Positions 1 to 5,578 of a stretch of 14,656 bases of DNA are shown here, piece by piece. A program made the translations under genes and the position numbers. The stretch covers positions 1 through 14,656 of the forward strand of contig JAQVXF010000010.1 of NCBI GenBank assembly GCA_028709355.1. The letters run 5' to 3'. The DNA comes from Syntrophomonas sp. (GTDB lineage Bacteria > Bacillota > Syntrophomonadia > Syntrophomonadales > Syntrophomonadaceae). How positions within the stretch are numbered: the stretch's first letter is position 1; each line of letters starts with the position of its first letter. A model generated the notes under the pieces. That model was not told the DNA's origin, made no database searches, and was given only the letters and a program-made list of their open reading frames with translations.

Positions 1-303
1 GGCGCGAATGATGTTGGTATTATAACCACCGCACAATCCGCGGTCCGCCGTTACTACTATATAACCAACTTTGGTAACCTCCGCCCGCTTGACCAGCAGG
101 GGATGTTCTATCTCGCTGGAAACCCCGACCAATCTAGCCAAAGTTCCTTGCAGTGTTTCGGTATACGGACGGGAGGCTTCGGCGGCTTCCTGGGCACGGC
201 GCAATTTTGCTGCCGACACCATCTTCATAGCCTTGGTAATCTGCTGCGTACTCTTGACGCTGCGTATTCGACGCTTGAACTCTCTTACACCTGCTCCTGC
301 CAT
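1..303 (-). CDS. atpG: ATP synthase F1 subunit gamma, N-terminal part (cut by window edge)
   Basis: Subunit gamma is the central rotating shaft of F1 and couples the c-ring to the alpha/beta hexamer. The first 101 residues are present; the gene continues past the left edge. Reading from the ATG at 303 gives MAGAGVREFKRRIRSVKSTQ, followed by an ITKAMKMVSAAKLRRAQ segment, the classic gamma N-terminal helix. Near the edge there is a TADRGLCGGYN stretch, the conserved Rossmann-like beta-strand region. A ribosome binding site (AGGCGGTG) lies just upstream, and the start is 13 nt after the atpA stop, as expected in an atp operon. The reading frame runs off the window, so length and C-terminus cannot be judged. 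Identification is secure from the sequence and gene order. Confidence 0.95.
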   Translation of the reverse strand, partial: MAGAGVREFKRRIRSVKSTQQITKAMKMVSAAKLRRAQEAAEASRPYTETLQGTLARLVGVSSEIEHPLLVKRAEVTKVGYIVVTADRGLCGGYNTNIIRA

Positions 304-316
304 ATTACATCACCGC

Positions 317-1828
317 CTAAACTACGAACGTAGACTTGAAATCTTCTATAGCCTTAATCAAAGTCGCATTGGTTGCATCATCGATTTTTCCGGTTTCGCT
401 TATAGATTTCAGTACGTTGGTGTTGGCGCGTAAGTACTTCAGGAAATCCACTTCAAATGGGGCAATTTTATCTCTGGGAATGTCGTCCAGGTAGCCGTTG
501 ACACCGCTATAAATAATAGCAACTTGGTCTTCCATGGCCATCGGCGCATACTGACCCTGCTTGAGTACTTCCAGAACCTTTTCACCACGGGTCAGACGGG
601 CCAGGGTGGCCTTATCCAGGTCGGATCCGAACTGGGCAAAGGCAGCCAGCTCACGATACTGGGCCAAGTCCAGGCGCAACTGTCCAGCCACGGACTTCAT
701 AGCCTTAGTCTGGGCGGAACCACCCACGCGGCTTACTGACAGACCAGCGTTTATAGCGGGACGTTGACCAGCATAGAAAAGGTCGGTTTCAAGGTATATC
801 TGTCCATCGGTGATGGAAATAACGTTGGTCGGGATATAGGCAGACACGTCACCCGCCTGGGTTTCAATGATCGGCAGGGCAGTGATTGATCCGCCGCCGT
901 GGTCCTCATTCAGTTTGCAGGCTCTCTCCAACAGACGGGAATGGAGGTAGAAAACATCGCCCGGGTAGGCTTCACGTCCGGGTGGGCGCCGCAGCAACAG
1001 TGACATTTCGCGATAGGCAACCGCGTGTTTGGACAGATCATCATAGATAATCAGAACATCTTTGCTCTGGCTTTCCATAAATTCCTCCGCCATGGCCACA
1101 CCCGCATACGGTGCCAGGTACAGTAGTGGCGCAGGTTCGGAGGCGGTGGAGGCGACGATGATAGAATAATCCATAGCCCCCATCTCTTCCAGCTTGGTGT
1201 GTATTCCAGCGATGGTGGATTGCTTCTGACCTATACCTACATATATACAGATCATGTCTTTTTTCAGTCTTTGGTTGATAATGGCATCAATGGCGATGGC
1301 GGTCTTACCTACCTGGCGGTCGCCAATGATCAACTCCCGCTGGCCGCGTCCGATGGGTACCATGGAGTCGATAGCCTTCAACCCGGTTTGCATGGGAACA
1401 TTAACTGGGGCCCTGGTTACCACACCGTAGGCAACCCGTTCGATTGGTTTGAAGGTGTTGGTATTGATGGGCCCTTTACCGTCCAACGGCTGTCCCAGGG
1501 GGTTAACTACCCGCCCCAGCATTGCGTCTCCGGTCGGGACTTCCATGATCCTGCCGGTTGCTTTAACGACGTCGCCTTCCTTGATATGCGAGTAGGCTCC
1601 CAGCAACACGGCTCCGACATTATCTTCTTCCAGATTGAGCACCATTCCGAAGGTACCACCTGTGAATTCCAGCAATTCTCCGGCCATGGCTCCTTGCAGT
1701 CCATATACTCGGGCTATACCGTCACCGACGTAGATGACTGAGCCTACATTGCTGACCTCGACCTCGGATTGGTAGCGCTCCAGCTGTTGTTTCAATATGG
1801 CGCTAATCTCTTCCGGTCTAATACTCAT
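317..1828 (-). CDS. atpA: ATP synthase F1 subunit alpha
   Basis: Non-catalytic nucleotide-binding subunit of the F1 hexamer on the cytoplasmic face of the membrane. The 503-residue length is normal. Visible features: N-terminal beta-barrel (roughly residues 25-95), P-loop GDRQVGKT at 169-176, Walker B strand VLIIYDD around 258-264, and the VSRVGGSAQTKAM segment with the arginine finger at R367 that reaches into the neighbouring catalytic site of beta. The ATG at 1828 has GGGGTGAG about 9 nt upstream. It sits 22 nt after atpH and 13 nt before atpG. Nothing looks broken or unusual. The many plus-strand open frames over this gene are shadows of its codon pattern. Confidence 0.99.
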   Translation of the reverse strand: MSIRPEEISAILKQQLERYQSEVEVSNVGSVIYVGDGIARVYGLQGAMAGELLEFTGGTFGMVLNLEEDNVGAVLLGAYSHIKEGDVVKATGRIMEVPTGDAMLGRVVNPLGQPLDGKGPINTNTFKPIERVAYGVVTRAPVNVPMQTGLKAIDSMVPIGRGQRELIIGDRQVGKTAIAIDAIINQRLKKDMICIYVGIGQKQSTIAGIHTKLEEMGAMDYSIIVASTASEPAPLLYLAPYAGVAMAEEFMESQSKDVLIIYDDLSKHAVAYREMSLLLRRPPGREAYPGDVFYLHSRLLERACKLNEDHGGGSITALPIIETQAGDVSAYIPTNVISITDGQIYLETDLFYAGQRPAINAGLSVSRVGGSAQTKAMKSVAGQLRLDLAQYRELAAFAQFGSDLDKATLARLTRGEKVLEVLKQGQYAPMAMEDQVAIIYSGVNGYLDDIPRDKIAPFEVDFLKYLRANTNVLKSISETGKIDDATNATLIKAIEDFKSTFVV

Positions 1829-1850
1829 TTAAATGCTCACCCCTATCGAT

Positions 1851-2399
1851 TTAACTTATCTTTGCGGTCTGGAGGTTCTTTTTAAGCATCTCCAACTTCT
1901 TGGCTATCGAGGCGTCAATAATCTTGTCGCCCATTCTTATCTTGACCCCGCCTATTATGGAAGGATCGATCGATACGTCCAACTGGATAGTCTTACCGGT
2001 GGAACGGGTCAGGTTGTCGGCCAAGGTCTTGACATCCTGATCCGAAATCGGCATGGCCGAAATCAGTTCTGCCTTCTTGATGTTTCTTGACTCGTCAGCC
2101 ATCTCGACGTATTGGTTATTAATCAGTTCCAGATAGTTTTGACGTTTTTTGTCCAACACCAGCAGTAAGAAGTTCAACGTCAGTGGTGACACTGCCGAAC
2201 TAAAAACCTGCTTGGCAATCTCTTTTTTGTCTTTGGCTGGCAACAGGGGATGGGCAAAATACTCCTTGAGATCCGGAATCTCCTCAATCGTCTGAACTAT
2301 CTTCCCCAGTTCGTTCTGGTACTCGTCAATTTTGCCAGCTTCACGGGCAATGCTAAAAAAGGCTTCAGCATAGCGCCTGGCGACGCTCTTGTTTAGCAT
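1851..2399 (-). CDS. atpH: ATP synthase F1 subunit delta
   Basis: Subunit delta (the OSCP equivalent) links the top of F1 to the peripheral stalk made by subunit b. The product is 182 residues, the usual size, beginning MLNKSVARRYAEAFFSIA, which is the family's N-terminal helix, and containing near its C-terminus the conserved pattern LDVSIDPSIIGGVKIRMGDK. The start ATG at 2399 lies inside the end of atpF: the two genes overlap by 7 nt (ATGCTAA), with only a weak ribosome binding site, so translation is probably coupled to atpF. That would help keep stalk subunits balanced. No anomalies are seen. Confidence 0.97.
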   Translation of the reverse strand: MLNKSVARRYAEAFFSIAREAGKIDEYQNELGKIVQTIEEIPDLKEYFAHPLLPAKDKKEIAKQVFSSAVSPLTLNFLLLVLDKKRQNYLELINNQYVEMADESRNIKKAELISAMPISDQDVKTLADNLTRSTGKTIQLDVSIDPSIIGGVKIRMGDKIIDASIAKKLEMLKKNLQTAKIS

Positions 2400-3013
2400 A
2401 GGAGATCGCCTGCTTCACTAACGAATTCTTTGACCATCTTCTGATGGTCGGCTTCGGTGATGGCTCTGCCGAGAACTTTCTCTGCGGCCATCAAAGCCAG
2501 GGAAGCTGCCGTATCCTTGAGCTCTACCTTAGCCTGCGCCGTGGCAGCTGCTATCTCGGTGGCACCCTTGGCAACTATCGCAGCATACTCTTCTTTTGCT
2601 TTGGCTATCATTTCATTCTTGGCGTCTTCGGCCGACTTGGTGGCCCTGCCTACGATTTCCTGGGCTTCCTTTCGGGATTCGATCAGGTTGGCTTGAGCTT
2701 CTTTCCTCATCTGCTCAACCTCTACCTTTAACTCTTCTGCATGTTTAATAGAGCCTTCTATTTGAGTGGTCCGCTCTGCCAGCATACTGCTGACGGGATT
2801 ATATGCAAACTTGTAAAGGACGGCCAATAATACCAGGAAGTTGACCATCGACCAACCGATTACATATAAATTCGGAAAAGCGGGCGGGCTCCCCGCCGGA
2901 GCTGCTATAGGAGCAGTACCAGCTTCAGATGCCATGCAGAGGGCGGCAAATCCCAGAACCATTATCAAGGATAAAAGGAGGCCTGATAGGTAAATCCATT
3001 TGTTCCTCTTCAC
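2393..3013 (-). CDS. atpF: ATP synthase Fo subunit b, with N-terminal signal-like extension
   Basis: Subunit b forms the peripheral stalk holding F1 to subunit a. At 206 residues it is longer than the common 160-170. There are two hydrophobic segments: about residues 7-28, which looks like a signal peptide with positive residues first (MKRNK), and about 49-70, the usual b-subunit membrane anchor, preceded by an Ala/Pro-rich linker. A long charged, Ala/Glu-rich amphipathic helix (about 75-190) follows and should dimerise. The start is GTG at 3013, chosen because GGAGGT (3022-3027) sits 9 nt upstream; the next Met (residue 27) lacks a comparable site. Similar signal-like extensions occur in some deltaproteobacterial b subunits (recalled, not checked). 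It overlaps atpH by 7 nt and follows a 140-nt non-coding gap after atpE. Confidence 0.95.
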   Translation of the reverse strand: MKRNKWIYLSGLLLSLIMVLGFAALCMASEAGTAPIAAPAGSPPAFPNLYVIGWSMVNFLVLLAVLYKFAYNPVSSMLAERTTQIEGSIKHAEELKVEVEQMRKEAQANLIESRKEAQEIVGRATKSAEDAKNEMIAKAKEEYAAIVAKGATEIAAATAQAKVELKDTAASLALMAAEKVLGRAITEADHQKMVKEFVSEAGDLLC

Positions 3014-3050
3014 GGATGTGCTACCTCCAATCTCTGTGCTTAAATAAGTT

Positions 3051-3100
3051 GGGGCGATAGAGCTTAGTTCAACTGATAACTTCGACTGCCCTATCGCCCT
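3051..3100 (-). promoter_or_regulatory. Inverted repeat / hairpin between atpE and atpF
   Basis: In the 140-nt gap between the atpE stop and the atpF start, GGGCGATAG (3052-3060) is matched by CTATCGCCC (3091-3099), giving a perfect 9-bp stem with a 30-nt loop. Inside the loop, AGTT and AACT can form a short second stem. On the transcribed strand no clean run of U follows, so it is not a standard terminator. A stem just after atpE could protect the atpE message from 3' decay, which would fit the need for many c subunits per complex. That role is an inference; the inverted repeat itself is directly visible. Confidence 0.6.
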
Positions 3101-3153
3101 CCAGTAATAGATGACGTTTTCAATTATCTGTTGTCTTGGGTTATGTTCCTTGA

Positions 3154-3381
3154 CTAGGCAGTCATTTTTCCTACCAACATGAAAGCAATCAGTAGACCAT
3201 AAATAGTCAAGGTTTCAATGAAGGCCAGGGTGATGAACAACAATGTTCTGATGTCTCCACCTACTTCAGGCTGTCTGGCGATAGATTCGATGGCTTTGCC
3301 ACCGACTAGACCCATACCAACGCCGCCACCAAGGCCGGCAATAGATACAGCTACCCCAGCTCCAACTGCTATAATACCCAT
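3154..3381 (-). CDS. atpE: ATP synthase Fo subunit c (75 aa)
   Basis: Subunit c forms the ion-carrying rotor ring. The start is set at the ATG at 3381 (protein begins MGIIAVGAGV), because a very strong ribosome binding site (AAGGAAAGGGGGG) lies directly before it; a longer open frame from 3423 would place this site inside the coding region and add a charged tail absent from c subunits. Two membrane helices form the hairpin: helix 1 with a glycine series G16, G18, G20, G22, G24; the polar loop R36-Q37-P38; helix 2 with the ion-binding carboxylate E56. Of the known sodium-site residues, Thr57 (for Ser) and Tyr61 are present, but the helix-1 Gln position is Met23 and the next hydroxyl position is Leu58. 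This favours proton coupling but does not prove it. Confidence 0.97.
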   Translation of the reverse strand: MGIIAVGAGVAVSIAGLGGGVGMGLVGGKAIESIARQPEVGGDIRTLLFITLAFIETLTIYGLLIAFMLVGKMTA

Positions 3382-3440
3382 TTTTTTCCCCCCTTTCCTT
3401 CGCAATGCACTGTACATTGGCAAAAATAATATAGTTAAGT
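3382..3440 (-). promoter_or_regulatory. atpE translation-initiation region
   Basis: The 59 nt between the atpB stop and the atpE start hold a U-rich stretch (ATTATTTTTG on the transcribed strand), a small stem CAATG/CATTG, and then an unusually strong purine tract ending in six G before the start. The 10-mer GAAAGGGGGG at 3388-3397 recurs before atpB at 4132-4141. In E. coli, atpE has a U-rich translational enhancer that raises c-subunit output; this region may act in the same way, which is an inference. Confidence 0.45.
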
Positions 3441-4124
3441 TTAATGACCCGCAGATGTAGCTGTGCCGATATAACTGGCTGACAACAAGGTAAATACGAT
3501 CGCTTGTATGGCACCCAGCATAACGCTCAATCCCATCAACGCCGTTGGCACGATAAACGGCGCCATGAACAACAAGTAGGCGATTATCATTTCTTCACCA
3601 AATATATTGCCGAATAGACGAACGGTGAGGGACAGGGGGTGCGCAACTTCTTCGAGAAGGTTTAGTGGTAAAAATGCTGGCATCGGTTTTATGAAATGTC
3701 CCAAATAGTGTGCGCCGTGTTCGGAAAAGCCTCCGATATGAACGGCGAAGAATGTGACTAACGCCAAGGCTACTGTAACGTTCCAGTTACTGGTGGGGGG
3801 TTGGAAGCCTTCAATATGAGCTGCTCCCGGTATCAAACCACTGTAGTTACTGATCAGAATAAACAAGAAAAACGTCGACAGCAATGGAGCGAACTTCTTG
3901 GCTGTGTGTTCCGAATCCATAACCTGGGTGAAAAAGTCGTATGTAAATGTCACGATCATCTCCACCACGTTTTGACCCCCGGTTGGGACCAACTTCATAG
4001 TGCGCGTACCTATAAATGCACCAATAGCTAGGATTGCGATGATAGCCCATTCTGTTACGACCAAGTGATCTACCGGAATAGGACCCAAATGAAAGAGTAC
4101 ACCATCCCACATACCAAATATCAT
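3441..4124 (-). CDS. atpB: ATP synthase Fo subunit a
   Basis: Subunit a provides the half-channels through which ions reach and leave the c-ring. The 227-residue protein has several hydrophobic helices (about 20-40, 80-100, 115-135, 180-200 and 200-222). The essential arginine is R169 in the HPLSLTVRLFGNIFGEE segment, the family signature that faces the c-subunit carboxylate. The ATG at 4124 is preceded by AAAGGGGGGAG at good spacing. It lies 88 nt after atpZ and 59 nt before atpE. The size is within the bacterial range and no residue of the signature is lost. A shifted frame over the 5' part is only a shadow. Confidence 0.98.
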   Translation of the reverse strand: MIFGMWDGVLFHLGPIPVDHLVVTEWAIIAILAIGAFIGTRTMKLVPTGGQNVVEMIVTFTYDFFTQVMDSEHTAKKFAPLLSTFFLFILISNYSGLIPGAAHIEGFQPPTSNWNVTVALALVTFFAVHIGGFSEHGAHYLGHFIKPMPAFLPLNLLEEVAHPLSLTVRLFGNIFGEEMIIAYLLFMAPFIVPTALMGLSVMLGAIQAIVFTLLSASYIGTATSAGH

Positions 4125-4162
4125 CTTTTCTCCCCCCTTTCTTTAATGAAAATATATTCTTG

Positions 4163-4198
4163 GTTTTGCCGGCCAGCCCTTGTGGCCAAAGCCAAAAC
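4163..4198 (-). promoter_or_regulatory. Imperfect hairpin between atpZ and atpB
   Basis: Within the 88-nt atpZ-atpB gap, GTTTTG (4163-4168) pairs with CAAAAC (4193-4198), and GGCCA (4171-4175) pairs with TGGCC (4183-4187) around a 7-nt loop. The result is a two-part stem with a small unequal internal loop. No U-run follows on the transcribed strand, so it is unlikely to be a terminator. It might mark an RNA processing or stability point between atpZ and the Fo genes. This gap is where many operons carry atpI; no coding potential for atpI is seen. Confidence 0.4.
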
Positions 4199-4212
4199 TT
4201 CAAATCATATTA

Positions 4213-4464
4213 TTACTTCGGCTCCGCGTCCTGTTTTTCTGCCGTTGCTTCACGATCCCGTTCCATCATCCGATCCCAGAGCATCTTCATGGCGGTGGCA
4301 GCTCCTAGTAGAAATCCGAGTATGGTGAAAACCATTCCGGTCTCGAATCTGGCATCCAGCCATTTGCCTCCGAAGAGCCCAATTGCAATTACTGCGGCTA
4401 CTGAAGTCCCCAAGTTGAGGGCCATCGTTAGAGATTTGGCCCAATTCTGTTTTTTCGGTGCCAT
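4213..4464 (-). CDS. atpZ: AtpZ/AtpI-family small membrane protein
   Basis: An 83-residue protein with two predicted membrane helices (about 14-33 and 42-62) separated by a GGKWLDARFETG stretch typical of the AtpZ family, followed by a charged C-terminal tail. In other bacteria AtpZ, with AtpI, is encoded at the head of the ATP synthase operon and has been linked to c-ring assembly and Mg/Ca transport; its exact role is not settled. The start is placed at the ATG at 4464 because AGAGG lies at useful spacing; the ATG at 4473 directly abuts that site, so it is less likely. It is the first gene of the atp operon here, after a structured 283-nt non-coding region. No separate atpI gene is present in the window. 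Confidence 0.85.
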   Translation of the reverse strand: MAPKKQNWAKSLTMALNLGTSVAAVIAIGLFGGKWLDARFETGMVFTILGFLLGAATAMKMLWDRMMERDREATAEKQDAEPK

Positions 4465-4531
4465 CCCAACCATCCTCTTTTCAACGGCCCTATACAGCTA
4501 TGTGCTTATCCCCTCATACCAATTCTACATC

Positions 4532-4635
4532 GTTGGGGAAAATCCTTTTTCCAGGGGCAAAAATATTATATATTATCGGCCCCGGCGGACTCGGGGAAAA
4601 CTCCCCCTGCTCGCCACCCCAATGGTCGTATCCCC
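4532..4635 (-). promoter_or_regulatory. Structured non-coding leader upstream of atpZ (alternating G and C blocks)
   Basis: The 283-nt gap 4465-4747 has no supportable gene. On the transcribed strand its middle holds, in order, four G-blocks of 4-5 G with one C-block between the third and fourth, and then two more C-blocks. The third G-block (plus 4603-4607) can pair with the C-block at 4593-4596 (loop AGTTTT), or that same C-block can pair with the next G-block (4579-4582), so the two hairpins exclude each other. An AT-rich stretch with a TATAAT follows at 4561-4578. This could be a leader RNA with alternative folds, or an attenuator-like element. No known riboswitch class was recognised. 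Confidence 0.35.
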
Positions 4636-4726
4636 TTTTTACTGCTGGGAGGAAATAAATATTCCAAGACTAGTACTCTATTGTGCGCTTGTTAAAAAAG
4701 TCGCAATTCACACTATTCGCCACAAT

Positions 4727-4754
4727 ATTCTAAAACCCTTTTCTACCTCAACAA
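4727..4754 (-). promoter_or_regulatory. Candidate sigma-A-type promoter for the atp operon
   Basis: On the minus strand TTGTTG (4754-4749) is followed after 16 nt by TAGAAT (4732-4727), matching 3 of 6 and 5 of 6 consensus positions. The -35 element overlaps the stop codon of the MazG-like gene, which would let the ATP synthase operon start its own transcript with a leader of about 250 nt. A second weaker pair, TTGCGA (4706-4701) and ACAATA (4684-4679) with 16-nt spacing, lies just downstream. Readthrough from the upstream genes is also possible, since no clear terminator was found between them. Confidence 0.35.
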
Positions 4755-5083
4755 TTTTCCTCAATTTTTCGCAAGTCGGTGAGGTAGCCTTTGCGGTACA
4801 GTTTTTCCACATGTTGCTGTACCATCTTCTCCACATCTATTCCGAATTGATCCTCCATCACAAACATCATGGTCACCGCCGTTTGGGCTACATCCAAGAG
4901 TTCCTTGGCTATCTCCTCGACTACCATGGTTTCGTCCAGTCTGATCGCTTCACCGCTCAATCCCCGGAACTTTCCTATGCACTGGGCCAGCTCACCAGCT
5001 TCTTCCATCAGCTTGAGCGCAGTGGATTCCAGGGTAGGATTGAGTTGGTTCAAGCGCGGCAATGACAGTATTTTTTGATCCAC
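4748..5083 (-). CDS. MazG-like nucleotide pyrophosphohydrolase
   Basis: A 111-residue all-helical protein of the MazG-like/all-alpha NTP pyrophosphatase type, which hydrolyses nucleoside triphosphates to the monophosphate and pyrophosphate, often for house-cleaning. The metal-binding pattern is visible: EEAGE at residues 27-31, then after a spacer EEIAKELLD at 56-64 (E57, E61, D64), fitting ExxE...ExxD. Substrate preference cannot be read from the sequence; it is much shorter than the two-domain E. coli MazG. The start is GTG at 5083 with GGGGAG at 7 nt spacing, 3 nt after the comEB stop, so the two are co-translated. Pairing with dCMP deaminase suggests a shared role in pyrimidine deoxynucleotide pools, which is an inference. 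Confidence 0.82.
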   Translation of the reverse strand: MDQKILSLPRLNQLNPTLESTALKLMEEAGELAQCIGKFRGLSGEAIRLDETMVVEEIAKELLDVAQTAVTMMFVMEDQFGIDVEKMVQQHVEKLYRKGYLTDLRKIEENC

Positions 5084-5086
5084 TCG

Positions 5087-5563
5087 TCAGCTCCCCGATC
5101 TGGTTATTTCGATCAGCTCAATGCCAGCCTCCTGCAAAAACTGCAAGGCTAATTCATCGTCGAAATCACCTCTATGTACCACTCGGACTACGCCCGCGTT
5201 TATCAAAATCCGGGCGCAAATTATGCATGGCTGGTTGGTGCAGTACAATACGGTATCCTGGGTCGATACGCCATAATAGGCTGCGTTTATGATGGCGTTC
5301 TGCTCAGCATGCACCCCCCGGCACAACTCGTACCTATGTCCAGACGGGATCCCCATTTGCTCACGAATACATCCCAAATCCAAACAGTGCCCCAAGCCCC
5401 TTGGCGCTCCATTATATCCAGTTGCAATGATGCGTTCCTTTCTCACCAGCACCGCGCCGACATGCCTGCGCAGGCAGGTTGAACGACTGGCCACCAGGTC
5501 TGCCAATTCGAGAAAGTACTCGTCCCACGATGGTCTTGTGTAGTGTAGAGTGGTTGCTGCCAT
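5087..5563 (-). CDS. comEB: dCMP deaminase / ComE operon protein 2 family
   Basis: Cytosolic zinc enzyme of the cytidine/deoxycytidylate deaminase fold, expected to convert dCMP to dUMP, feeding dTMP synthesis. At 158 residues it has the family length. The catalytic HAE is at 85-87 (GVHAEQNAI) and the other zinc ligands are C113 and C116 in the TNQPCIICA stretch. An additional Cys/His set (for example C30, H34, C60, C65) resembles the second metal or structural region of dCMP deaminases. The ATG at 5563 has AAGG upstream and lies 15 nt after glyA, and the stop is 3 nt from the MazG-like start. The ComEB name comes from the Bacillus homologue; a competence role is not implied. Confidence 0.93.
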   Translation of the reverse strand: MAATTLHYTRPSWDEYFLELADLVASRSTCLRRHVGAVLVRKERIIATGYNGAPRGLGHCLDLGCIREQMGIPSGHRYELCRGVHAEQNAIINAAYYGVSTQDTVLYCTNQPCIICARILINAGVVRVVHRGDFDDELALQFLQEAGIELIEITRSGS

Positions 5564-5578
5564 ATTATGCCTTGCGCT

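Noticed and set aside
1199..1741. 180-codon plus-strand frame inside atpA
   Set aside because: It is the antisense shadow of a strongly conserved gene, with low-complexity composition and no family resemblance.
3382..3423. 14-residue extension of subunit c
   Set aside because: It contains the very strong ribosome binding site of the internal ATG, and c subunits do not carry such a basic tail.
4160..5065. 301-codon plus-strand open frame across atpZ, the leader and the MazG-like gene
   Set aside because: It runs antisense to two recognisable genes and a non-coding gap, has no ribosome binding site and no recognisable domain; it is a chance open frame.
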